Source of the DNA: Polyporus tsugae
Lineage: Eukaryota > Basidiomycota > Agaricomycetes > Polyporales > Polyporaceae
Length of the DNA stretch: 64,000 nt
Reading direction: 5' to 3'
NCBI GenBank assembly: GCA_024305745.1
Contig: JAHRBS010000011.1
Coordinates: forward strand, 620,001 to 684,000
Shown here: positions 22,946 through 33,108 of the stretch, in pieces
Position numbering within the stretch: position 1 is the stretch's first letter
Layout of the letters: each line of letters starts with the position of its first letter
Notes under the pieces: model-generated
Databases searched by the model: none
What the model was told of the DNA's origin: nothing
What the model saw: the letters and a program-made list of their open reading frames with translations, nothing else
Program-made: the position numbers and the translations under genes

Positions 22946-23232
22946 ATGGGCCACGTCGCCCCATGGAACGGGCTGTCTACCCCCGCCGAGGTAAATCTAC
23001 ATGGCCTATTCAAGTGAGTGCGTGTGCTAACAACCTTTTTTATACGAAATCGGTCTACGACGACAGGTACGCTAGAGGGACGGATGCGCTCCCTCGCCTG
23101 CCATCCAGCGTAACGGTAGCGCCTCCGGGGTCCTATGCCGCCCATCACTCCTCCTCGGTCACCTCAACGCTCTTGCTCCTCCACCGACCTTTCTTCCACG
23201 TGCCCAGCTTGCTTGTCCATGCCCCCTCCTAA
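22946..23232 (+). CDS. Small two-exon gene (77 aa), unknown
   Basis: Exons 22946-23013 and 23067-23232. The 53-nt intron has a GTGAGT donor, a CTAAC branch-like box and a GACAG acceptor, and the phases agree. The C-terminal half is hydrophobic (TLLLLHRPFF region), so it may be membrane-associated. It converges on the next gene (84 bp apart). Short length keeps confidence moderate. Confidence 0.45.
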
Positions 23233-23316
23233 ACCGTGACCCACCTGCCCCGCCCCTGCGACAGTGGTTTCTTCCTCCGACTTCTTGCCATCCACGGTCG
23301 TCTTGCGCAGATAGGA

Positions 23317-23715
23317 CTAGGGAATGCCACAGGACGTCGCCTGCCGCTCTTCAAAGGAAGCAGGCGCCTCCAAACGGCGCCGAGCCTCACTGACTTGTCG
23401 CCGCAACTTGAGGATCTCCACCTCTGTGTCGTCGACAGCTTCCTCGTAGTGCTCCGCCAACTCCTCGAGGCGCGCCACAAGCTCGGCGGTGTCCAGGCCC
23501 CGCAAGGAGCCTGAGCTGGATAGGGCGTCATGGGGATAGACGGGTCCGGGGAAGGGAGGGGTGGGGACGCGTTCTGTGTCGGAGGGCGACACTAGAGTAG
23601 GGGCGCCTGAGACAGGTTGGGGCGAAGAAGGCATATGAATCCTCATGAGACGAGGGACTTTTCGGGCTGGAGTGGTAGCAGGGGAGGGGACAGAGTGCTG
23701 ACGTTTCAGCGGCAT
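23317..23715 (-). CDS. Coiled-coil protein (132 aa), unknown
   Basis: Start ATG at 23715. The N-terminus is Pro/Ser-rich with basic residues (MPLKRQHSVPSPATTPARKV). Residues about 75-125 form a strong Leu/Glu/Arg heptad region that should be a coiled coil. It resembles the leucine-zipper part of a regulator but lacks a clear bZIP basic region. It is divergent from the 24112 gene, with a 396-bp shared upstream region. Confidence 0.5.
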   Translation of the reverse strand: MPLKRQHSVPSPATTPARKVPRLMRIHMPSSPQPVSGAPTLVSPSDTERVPTPPFPGPVYPHDALSSSGSLRGLDTAELVARLEELAEHYEEAVDDTEVEILKLRRQVSEARRRLEAPASFEERQATSCGIP

Positions 23716-24111
23716 GGCTGTGGTTGGAACCTGCAAGGATGCCTCATCTTATATCTGCGGTTTGTGTGTCCATGTGTTCTTCACCCGATTCCCCGCCATT
23801 TGCTACTTTTGCGAGGTCTGCTGTACTACGGCCGTCCGGCCTCCCCATGTCCTCCCCGAGTCCCCGTGTTTTTCCTTAGCGACTTGTTTTGCGGTTTCGG
23901 TAGTTCGCACAGCAAGGATACTCAACGAGCACGTCTGAACTGTATCCACGTTTATCTGCATAACGGCTCGCCCCATGGTCTTCGTGACCCGCCATGAACA
24001 GTATCGCCCTCATTCCCTTTCCCCAACAATGAATACGTCACATGACCAAGGGAATCGGGTGTTGTTGCCAACAGGACTCGGGGTGGCGACGCGTCTCCTT
24101 CCTCACCATCC

Positions 24112-25020
24112 ATGCCGAAGATCAAAGTGAGCCTACCCAACCCTGACTCGTGGCCTCTGCGAATCTTTCTATTCGCCCGGTGGAATCGCGATACTGCACC
24201 ACCAGTGACTACCGTGGCCTCGTGGAAGGACTTGAAGTACTACCTGCGGGTTATGAGAGGCCCCAATTGGAGGATGACGGTGAGTCTAGCGATGGAACTT
24301 GCATGTTTCTCCCATGACCAACTGGACAACAGGCGCCGCTGTGTGTCCAAACCGCCACAGCTCCGGACGTGGAGATGCTGGAGACTGCGCTCGCCTACAT
24401 GGAAACATCGTTTTGCGCCCGGTGGTTCTACCCAATGGAAGCGTGGACACCGACCCGCGTTCTGCTCATCGCGGTGCACGCATGGGCCAGCGGTGACCCT
24501 CGTCTCCAGCTCTTTGATTGGCAAGGACGGCGCGACTTGATACCTCATGTTACACCTTACGTACGATACCCGGAGACGTACGATATGGGGCCCACAGTGG
24601 CCGGTCTGGCTCGCCTAGCCAAGGAATTTTTCCCCCTGGTATGTTTCATATACTAAAATGTCGTAGCGGATGGTAACTGAATACGCATGACAGGAGATAT
24701 TTCACTACAGAAAGATATACTACCGCGAGCATCGGATGGCTGTGGGACGGATGTTCGACCTCGCCACCTGGAGGGACGCCTCAACCCCATGTGACGCTAT
24801 AGATTTGGAGGATGCGGAGCGCGATGGCTCTGCCGGGGGGAACGGCGATGAGCTCGGGCGGTGCGAGGCGTGTGACTCGGCCGACGCGTACGATAGTGAC
24901 ATTCACCAGGCCGAGGACCCACGAGAGAGCGTTTCCATCTCCGTAACCGCCCGGACTCTCCCGTACCTTTGCTCTGACGGAATCCTGCTGCAAATCCCCT
25001 CACCCACACCGCCTTCGTAG
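24112..25020 (+). CDS. Three-exon gene (266 aa), unknown
   Basis: Exons 24112-24279, 24333-24638 and 24694-25020, all joined in phase 0 by GT-AG introns of 53 and 55 nt. The open frame across all three supports a real gene. The protein starts MPKIKVSLPN, has a Trp/Tyr/Arg-rich central domain (exon 2, for example MEAWTPTRVLLIAVHAWAS) and an acidic C-terminus with a Cys pair (RCEACDS). No family recognised. It is followed by another plus-strand gene. Confidence 0.65.
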
Positions 25021-25290
25021 TAGAGAACCATGTTCCACTCGTACGCGTGCAAGCAGGCGACTGCGCGTTTCGACAGCCTAGCTATACAATACAATTGCGG
25101 ATATGGAGGTCGCGCAGCATGTCGGATAACCGCCTCCTGGCGTGAAGTTGAAGTTCCGGCGACCCATGACCGTGAATCACGTCATATCAGGAAGATCGAC
25201 ACGCGACTTTTGGCCCCTCCGGTGCTTTCTATCGCTATCAAGGCCACCTCTAACCCAGCACCAAGCACAGACGTGTACCTGCTATCCACC

Positions 25291-25784
25291 ATGACTACGA
25301 AGCCACCTGTCTTTGAGCCTTGCACCGCGCAAAACGCCGACGTACTCCACTACTCCATCCGGGTGTCTCACGACGGAGCGGAACTCACGGTGAGTTACCA
25401 AATCGCTTGGTAGCAATGAATCAGTACCGACCTCGGTTGCAGGTTCGCTTACCATTAAACGGGCTTCGTCCGACTGATGGACCCGTTATCCGGATTCTTC
25501 TGGCTTTTCTCCGCTCCCGGGCGTTCGCGCGATTGCGTGTCGCACCCCTCGCACATGATACGATCCAAACAATCCTCTGCGCCCTCTGGGCGTTCTGGTC
25601 GGATCTCAACGGTATTCGGCCCAGCGCGTACACGGATTTCTGTGCGCGACTCAGAGCGCTGATGCTAGAGACACAACCCGAAGGAGGAGACATGACCCCC
25701 CGGATGCAGGACTTCATTACCTGGGTAAAGGGCGAGTTGCGTGCTGTGAGCGGCCTTTACCCATACGCCAAGCTTGTGAATTGA
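25291..25784 (+). CDS. Two-exon gene (146 aa), unknown
   Basis: Exons 25291-25389 (33 codons) and 25443-25784 (114 codons with stop), phase 0, 53-nt intron. The protein is helical and Leu/Arg/Trp-rich in exon 2 (TIQTILCALWAFWSDL). No family recognised. It lies 270 bp downstream of the previous gene, same strand. Confidence 0.6.
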
Positions 25785-25802
25785 CCCCGCGTACCTTGCG
25801 TA

Positions 25803-26036
25803 GTGTGCATTGAGGTACTGACCGATCGACGAGGCAGAGGTTCAGGATGCCGTTCAGCAACTCTACAGGCTTCGAGTGGCGTTATTCGTGGAGAGGATGC
25901 AGATGGTGGCGTGGACACGCACAAGTACTACTGGGTCCGCATGGGCGATCTAGTCGAGGGCACGAGCCACCTCTTGTACCGCCGGTACACCTTACCGCCT
26001 TGGTCGGACCTGGAGTCTGTCGCGGATGCCGCATGA
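25803..26036 (+). CDS. Possible small gene or extra exons
   Basis: The frame ending at 26036 gives protein-like sequence (THKYYWVRMGDLVEG), but a second frame over the same bases (VQDAVQQLYRLRVALFVERM) also looks coding. Introns may separate them. The model is unresolved. Confidence 0.25.
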   Translation: MCIEVLTDRRGRGSGCRSATLQASSGVIRGEDADGGVDTHKYYWVRMGDLVEGTSHLLYRRYTLPPWSDLESVADAA

Positions 26037-26379
26037 CGATATCGACCGACCCGGCTCGCAGTGTGACGCATGTGGAACTTCAATGTATTATGGATTATTG
26101 CAGTACAGACAGCGGGACATGAGTGGGGGTGTAGGATGTACGAAATCAAGTGGGCGCCAGCGATACTACATGAAAGGCCTCACGAAACGCTCGTAGAAGT
26201 TGAATTTCTGATTGAGAGACCGAGCCCACCTAATGCGCGCGTGAGTGGGACTTAGAACGCTCGTGACACGACACCGAACGACATACCAAGTCTGCGACTT
26301 GGCATCCAGAACGCTGGTCTTGGGCTGAAGAACCAATAAATCAGTGAACGTCCGACGAAGGAATGCAGGAACGCACTTC

Positions 26380-27310
26380 GTAGAAAGCTAGACCGTGTTG
26401 TCCGTCCGGACTGAGTATACGGCGAGCGCTGCCCTTACCCGCTCGTATCTCGAAGCCAGCTTGCAAAAGAGCCTGAAATAAAACAGTGGATATATGCGCC
26501 ATAACACAATGGACTTCGTACCTTGGTCAGGACCCGGTACGGCATAGGGCGCCGCCCACCGTTGGGCGCACGAAACACGGGGAGAAGAGCCTGTAGGCAG
26601 GTTAGGTGGGAGCACAGATCGAAAAGAAACATGCACGCACCATCATAACTTCTGTGGTTTTCATAATAGCACAGGGGGGATGATGCGACGGCGACACAAC
26701 GACGGGGAAGATGGCCCTGTAGAAGGCTAACGCGAGCGAAGGGTGGGGATGCCAGAGGACGATGGAGACGCGACGGGACAGTGGGACAGCGGGGATGCGG
26801 AACCGTGAGGTTGCGACAGGACGATGGAGACGCGAGGGACAGCGGGACAGCAGGATGCGAGCGTATGGCGGGACAGCGGGGACGCGAGCGTATGGCGGGA
26901 CAGCGGGGACGCGAGCGTATGACGGGACAGCGGGGACGCGAGGACGCGAGGACGCGAGGACGGCGGGCATGCGAGAGGATGGTGGGGACGCGAGAGGACA
27001 GCGAGGACGCGAGAGGACGGCAGGCATACGAGGGGACGGCGGGACGCGAAGGAACGGCGGGACAGCGAAGAGGGTCAGTATGCAGAGGAGACGTGGAATG
27101 GAGGACAGCAGCGCACCTATACGCGAGAGAGGGGCTGCCGACTGTGGGAAGGGTGAGTGGGAGGGAGAGAAGGGAGGAGGACCACGCACCTGCTAGAGAT
27201 AGATGTCCTGGAGGGCGGGGTAGGTGCCAGCAAGAGGAGAGAGCCAGGGAGAGCCAGAGAGAGGCTAGGAGAGGCAGACAAACGCAGACAAACGCAGACA
27301 AGCAGCTTAG
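26380..27310. repeat. G/A-rich degenerate minisatellite region
   Basis: Core 27-bp units at 26854-26880, 26881-26907 and 26908-26934 (GACGCGAGCGTATGGCGGGA...) are nearly identical. Degenerate GGGACAGCGGGGACGCGAG motifs extend over about 26760-27070. Downstream, AGACAAACGC occurs in tandem near 27277-27300. Long ORFs over it on both strands are by-products of the repeat. Confidence 0.8.
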
Positions 27311-27670
27311 GGCGTCCAGGGTGCCGGCATAGCGACGCCACGACGACGTGCCTCGCGCCAGCCGTCGGTCCTGGCCGTCGGGTCCCGAACACAAGAGCCC
27401 AGGACGTGTGTCCGGGCGGCCACCGCTCGTCGTCAGCTTCACCGCGTTGGCAGTGGCATTATGGTGTGACGGCGTCCATGCTGCAGCATGACTGCAGCAT
27501 GAACACCGTCTGTGCGCCGTTTTGGAGTCGGCGCTGACGGCGGGGGCAAACGACGACGAGGGTGGGACGGACGACGGCACACGACGCGTCTGCAACGACG
27601 TTGTTCATGTTGGACGCGTCCCGCGCGGCGCCTCGCCTACCTATAGGCTCTGGGAGCGGGGAGACCCAAG

Positions 27671-27745
27671 GTCCCGTGGTGTAGCGGGCCAACGCGGTGC
27701 ACGATAGCACAGTTGGGGGTTCGACTCCCACTCAGACTGTTTTTT
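27671..27745 (+). ncRNA. tRNA-like sequence with Pol III terminator
   Basis: An A-box-like TGGTGTAGCGG (27677-27687) is followed by a canonical B box GGTTCGACTCC (27718-27728) with a 5-bp T-arm (TGGGG/TCCCA) and a T6 run (27740-27745). The acceptor stem pairs only partly (GTC/GAC) and a good anticodon stem-loop is not seen. It is therefore better read as a degenerate tRNA or tRNA-derived SINE head than a working tRNA. Confidence 0.5.
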
Positions 27746-27989
27746 ACTGACGTCTACATGCTCGGGAGCGCCCGTTCAGCCGCGCTTGCGCGACTTATCC
27801 AGGCCTCCACTCATCCACTCATCCGGCTGATCCGTTGTCGCTCTAATCCTGTCCCGCTGCCTCGCCCGCCCCTCCCCGCCTAACCCGCCCCCTTCCCCGC
27901 TTATCCCGCCCTCTGGTTTATCTTCGCGCGCGCGCCGACCCGGCTTTGTTCTTGCCCCGTGTGCAGACCGTTTACTGCGGGGTCTCCGT

Positions 27990-29150
27990 CGCGCCGTCGA
28001 CGAAGTGATTTGCCCGGTAGCGGGTCATGAGCTCGAGGGTGCGCATCGCGCGCCAGCAGGCTATGACCACGAGCGTCTACATCGAGAGCGCTAGGCAGAC
28101 CAGGTGCCCGCGGTTGCTCGCCACCTCCTGCTCGATCATCCACTCAAGTCTGCGGCGCACGCGCTGCCGGTCGTCAAGACCGTCACCGCGAGCACCCCAT
28201 ATGCGGCGAGGACACCATCGATGGTGCCACGATCAAGTAGGGGCGAGTCCCGGGTGATGAGCTGCTAGACGAAGTGCACGCATAGCCGGTGCTTCTTCAC
28301 GGCGTTGAAGAGCCAGAGCATATCCATGAGCAGCGCGCCCGCGAGCGTGAGGGACTGGGGCGGTCTCTTCAGGCTTCGCGAGCCCTACGTACTCGCCCAG
28401 GAGGTCGAGCGCGACGACCTGGTCCGCGGGGCGACCGAGCACCAGCACCGGGATGAGGGTCGCGATGAGCTGCGTGTCGACCCGAACCGCAGCGTCATCC
28501 TCCTCGAGCCGTGTCGTGAGCTGCCACCAGATGGGGCGGGCGTCGGAGCGTTCTGCTCATGGACGGCGCGTGCAGCTAGGAGTGTAGCTGGGCATCGCCA
28601 TGCTACTGTGTCCGAACGCGCAGAGGACGATGGTGTAGGTGACAGTGGTGGGGACTTGGAATGGTCAAGCGAGTTGTAGACGTCGAATATGGGCTGTTGT
28701 TGGCCGGCGCGGGAGAGGATGGAGAGGTACGCATTGATCGGGGCGATGCGATACTCGGGGCTCTAGGGTTATGTCTCTCGATGAGCTCGATGTCGGGGAA
28801 ATTGTCATAGGTCTTGTGGACGTTCTGAAGGAGCTCCGTGCGTGCTTCCCAGGATGGAACTCGGATGAACGCTTCCACGAGAGCGGTGAAGGCGTGCAGG
28901 GTTGGTTTGAGCCGTGCCGTTTCATCTACGATTGCATTGTCAGGCAGAAAGGTGGGGCAGGTGATGGAGATGATGTTGCTACTCACGTCGATATATCCCC
29001 GACCTGATCGATCATTGTATTCCAAATTCACATATTCTGCGCATCCAGGGGCATGTTCTTCGAAGTATCGACGACTTCGTCCATTTTGCCCTCCTCGCAC
29101 AACTTAGCCAACCTCTGTGTGAGGCCATATAGCTTGAGAAGGAGGGAACT
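27990..29150 (-). pseudogene. PPR-type mitochondrial protein, decayed
   Basis: Read 5' to 3' on the minus strand, broken frames give: a helical LAKLCEEGKMDEVVDTSKNM segment; a PPR-like NTMIDQVG after an in-frame TGA; a long helical stretch (TLHAFTALVEAFIRVPSW); INAYLSILSRAGQQQPIFDVYN in another frame; then VDTQLIATLIPVLGRPADQ and RTLEWMIEQEV-like sequence. The repeated two-helix pattern fits pentatricopeptide-repeat proteins that bind organellar RNA. Several frameshifts and stops mean it is not functional. Confidence 0.55.
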
Positions 29151-30550
29151 ACGGGAGGGAACGAAACAGTCAGGGGCAGTGAGCAGCGCCGCTGCCAGAG
29201 TCAAACAAGTGCGTACCGTGCACCTCGCAACGGTGCACCTCGCAACGGTCCACCTGCTCGCCTTCAGCGCCGCTCATACGTGCACTGTGAGGTGCGCAGA
29301 CCAGACATTTGACCAAAATGAAGGACAGACCGTGCTTTTGATCCTGGCCCTTGCGTCAACAGCCGGAAACGAAACGAAAGGGAGAGGGGGAGAGGGCAAG
29401 GGAGCGGACGCACAAATCTTGTCCATGTTCAATATACTCCCCCGCGGGATGGGTGCCCTCCGTCGGCGCATCGCTGTAGTTCTCCGGGTCCTGCGATATT
29501 GGTGCGCGCCGCCGTGGTCATAAGGCAAGTCCGTCTCTTGGAGATACGGGGAAAGGACGAAGGTTCAAGGCTCGATCCCCTTGTGCTCCCCCGCGTCGGG
29601 GAACGACACGTGCCTCCGCGATCGGCGCAGATCCGGGATTGTCCTGCCGACCATGGTGATCGTTGACCTTGAGGCGATGAGTATGGATGAGCGCTGAGCG
29701 TCACGGTCGATCGCGAGTGATAAAGCTTATAAATCAAGTTAAACCACGGCGAGGAGACACGGAGATTTTGTCATTGTAGTAGTAGTATGTAGCTGAGGCA
29801 AAGGCACGTCGCCGTTCAAGGCGATAAGGAAGGCTCTATCCGGGCTCGATGATGTGCGAATTGCAACCGAATCTACTATAGGAGGGTTTGACGTGATGGG
29901 GGTTTGAGCTATCCGTACTAGTGCCAACGGCGAGGGAGCCCTGTGTCGACGTCGACGAGCACGGGCACAAGGAGCGACCGGTTGTCGCAGGGCGGCCATC
30001 GCGCAGATGCGCGAGAGCTTTCCCGGCGCCCTAAGTAAATGTCGCGAAAAGCCCCGGACGCCAAATGCGACGTCCTCGAGGTTTCTCCTCTAAAAACTCT
30101 GACCCTATGGGTGGCTAAGTATCACATCACGTTCTGTCCGACCTCCTAGTATACATATACAGGGTATAGCCCTCCGCCGGGCAGACCTGGCCAGGGCTAT
30201 TGCAACTCGAAGTTAGCCTTGTGGATACACCCTAGTCGAGCTTCGCCCTCTTCCAGCGGGTGGACAACCCGTTCGGAGGGGGGGGGGGTCATTGATATAA
30301 GCTACCACGAGCAAGACTTTCTAGAGCCGGCGATGCCAGCGGTACGTCTTTGAAGCACCTGAACTTACGCAAAAGCGTGCAAGTTCCACCCGACAGATAA
30401 CTTGAACTGACATCCCCCACGTGAACGTCGACACACCCATCCTCCAAAACCTGTCCACTTCCATGACCATGAATATACTTCCATGACATTCGACGAAGAA
30501 CGAAATAGTTACGGTCATGTCACATATCAAATAAGCTCATCATTTCGCCC
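29151..30550. other. No gene recognised
   Basis: Holds a 15-bp tandem repeat (GTGCACCTCGCAACG, two full copies at 29218-29247) and an 11-G run at 30278-30288. ORFs are short and lack protein character. Confidence 0.4.
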
Positions 30551-31715
30551 CTACACATCCGTAATTGCATTTTCCACAACTTCCTCTTTGACCAGACGGC
30601 GGGTGATGAAGGTTCTAATCATATCTTCGTCGGTAGCCGCTCCAGATGCACTCGTGTCAATTTTGGCTTCCTTCTGAGTGAAAGGGAATAATTAGGCGCG
30701 CTCACCAGTCCAAATCCGATGCAATAACTCACGCTAAGAGATGATATATCTTCATACTGCGAACGCAATCGCTTACCCAGCATGGATGGACTGGATGTCA
30801 AAGGTGCATTCGCTGGACTGCTCTCGGCAACGACCGTTCTCGCAGGCACCACACCAATGCTCTGGAGATAGGCTTGAAGATGCATTAGACGGTATCCAAC
30901 CTCTGGAAGAATGCATCACCCACCTAGCGGCCCGTAACGAAACTCGAAGATTACCGCCTCCTCATTCATGAGTTGCATGTCAAACGGAGGCATGATCGGG
31001 ATGGCAGGTACATGACCTCCAGTGACTTTGCTAGCAATCGGGTGTTCCTCGTGGAGGCTACCAAGCTCGTGTCAGCTTGCAACTCTAGTGATTGGGGTAC
31101 GAACTCACGAAATACAGTGCATGTCACACCGCGGTGACGGATTGATGGTGCCGCACAATGGCCCACCAGCAACAATTGAAGCCATAGTGCTTTGGACGCA
31201 GTGTATGGGGACGATAGTGACACAAATGTTTCCGAAGTCCCGGCGTGCCACGGCGTCCGCATGGGCCAATTCGATGTCTGCAGATTCTATGATATAATAA
31301 TTTGAGTCCGAGTAGGGAGAAGATATGCGGGGAACGTACGAAGATGGGGAACATTTGAAAAGACAAAGGGCCGGACGGACTTTGCCCCCGAGACGACGCC
31401 GCAAAGCTGTCCACCATCCGAACCCGGAATCGAAACATGTTGGTGAACCAGCACACCATCCATGCGAATAGAAATGGAAAGAAGGTTCTGGTGGACAAGG
31501 TGACGCCAGTTGACGTTGAAGACCTAGATGAGACCAGTAAGACTCAACACAAATGCGGGTCCCGGGGGATGGTCACTGACCCTGTCAATTTCGCTCATGA
31601 GATACACCTTCGTCGTGTTGGCAGAGGATTCGTGATCATCGGGGTTCGACGGCGCTAGCTCCGGTACACGCACGCCGCCATAGGCGAGCCAGACTTCGTG
31701 GTTTCGAAATAACAT
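30551..31715 (-). CDS. DUF7918-type protein, paralogue A (307 aa)
   Basis: Six exons: 31715-31581, 31523-31340, 31286-31109, 31057-30924, 30902-30733 and 30673-30551. All junctions are in phase, totalling 924 nt. N-terminal NHEVWLAYGG, then FNVNWRH and CGVVSG ... RPFVFSN in exon 2, then EAVIFEFRYGPL and a basic GKRLRSQYEDISSL stretch. This order matches the agaricomycete family usually annotated DUF7918, whose function is unknown to me. Exon structure is identical to paralogue B, so both come from one DNA-level duplication. Model is intact. Confidence 0.75.
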
Positions 31716-31879
31716 GACAAGGTGGGGGATTAGGACTGCTGGGGGCTCAAGCGGAAGATAACGAACCTATTTATGCGACAAAGTCTATATACCGACGATG
31801 ATGAGAAACTATTACGGCGCGGCATTGTCTCCGCGCCAATAATCGATTCCAGGTGGGAGTTCTCCGCCCGCCTCCATCG

Positions 31880-32230
31880 CGACGATCGTGGTCGTGGCCT
31901 ATGATCATGAGCGTGCGATGACATACGACGGCAAAAGGCGAGATCTGAAGACGGATGATCGGGTTGGTCCTGGAGAGATGACCCGAAATCTGGATCCAGG
32001 AAGAACTTCTCCGCGCGGCATGGAGCGGAGGCGGCCCAGATCCGGGGTCTTGTCTAGATCTGCGAGGATTCAGAAAAGATGCCAACGGACCTGGAACTCA
32101 CCGGGACGGGCGCGAGCGGGTGTGCACAATGGAAATGGATTTACGCGGGTGTGTTCGTCACACGCATACGCTCCTTGAATAGTCGAACAAAAGGATCACG
32201 GACGCGCAGTACTGACGATCCGGGCCAAAC
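31880..32230. repeat. Upstream part of the duplicated segment, copy A
   Basis: Shares phrases with 51890-52175 (GATTCAGAAA(A/G)GATGCCA, CTGGAACTCACCGG, CGCGAGCGGGTGTG). The duplication thus includes the 5' region of the DUF7918-type gene. Confidence 0.65.
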
Positions 32231-32291
32231 GACCATCAGACATGGCCCAATGGAAGGTTAGAGTGGCGGTCAGTCCGCACCGACCTCCACA

Positions 32292-32720
32292 CGACATGCA
32301 AGTGTCCATTTTTGGCACGAGGAAATGCATCAGAAACCCATTGGCAGTCTATCGTTTCTAAATATATATTTCTCGACAATATCCAAGCACATAAAACTCT
32401 ATATCTCATTAAGCATTTCCTAAGTTCGAGCTTTCCAGAAAAGGCAACTAGACAAGTCCAAAGGGCAAACACGGTTTCAACATGAAGCATTTCCTGTGAC
32501 CGGGTACGGGAAGTGTCAAGGAAATGCTTCATGTCCAAATCGTGTTTGCACCTCGGACTTGTCCAGCTGCCTTTTCCGGAAAGCCCGAACCCAGGAAATG
32601 CCTAATGAAATACAAACTTTCAAGGGTTCGGATATCGTTGAGAAGTGTATCCGAAAACAATAGACTCCCAATGGGTTTCTGATGCATTTTCTAGTGCCAG
32701 AAATTTACACTTGCACGTCG
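32292..32720. mobile_element. 429-bp imperfect palindrome (foldback/MITE-like)
   Basis: The outer arms CGACATGCAAGTGT (32292-32305) and ACACTTGCACGTCG (32707-32720) are near-complementary, and complementarity continues inward: GAAATGCATCAGAAACCCATTGG against its partner near 32668, GACAAGTCC against GGACTTGTC, and CATGAAGCATTTCCT (32481-32495) against AGGAAATGCTTCATG (32519-32533). Midpoints from inner and outer arms agree at about 32506. No coding content. Fits a foldback or MITE-type element. Confidence 0.8.
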
Positions 32721-33108
32721 TGCCACGACACAGCAGCTGCCACAACCTGCGGAGAGCCGAAGCTGTCAGTGTGCCGTGTGTCAGAAGTTCCACAAGCACT
32801 TACTATTGGCCATCCAAGCGTGATACGGGACGGTTAGGAGGAGGAGTCTGGGGTTGATTGATCTCCCCTGTGTCACTTCACTGCCACTGGTCAGTATCAC
32901 CGTTCGGTCAACCGCAGCCTCAGTACAAACACCGCCATACAAATGCGGCAAACCCCGCTGTGTTGGCGCCACCCTTGGCATTGGCCAAACCCAGACGTGC
33001 GCCCGAGGCTGATACGGACTCCGCTACAACCATCGGCGAGAGCCTTTGTGCTAGCGACGCGTATTTAAACTCACGAATCCTAACCTCGAGACGACACTAG
33101 TTGAACTC

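Noticed and set aside
22627..23148. 173-codon minus-strand ORF
   Set aside because: Overlaps a better spliced plus-strand model; Arg/Ser-rich shadow composition.
26435..27595. 386-codon minus-strand ORF over the minisatellite
   Set aside because: Arises from G/A-rich tandem repeats that keep several frames open; composition is Arg/Pro/Ser-rich without a domain.
29540..29590. Possible tRNA T-arm (AGGTTCAAGGCTCGATCC)
   Set aside because: B box is imperfect, no A box or acceptor stem at the right distance.
30278..30288. 11-G run as a quadruplex regulator
   Set aside because: A single homopolymer run with no second G tract nearby; could also be a sequencing artefact.
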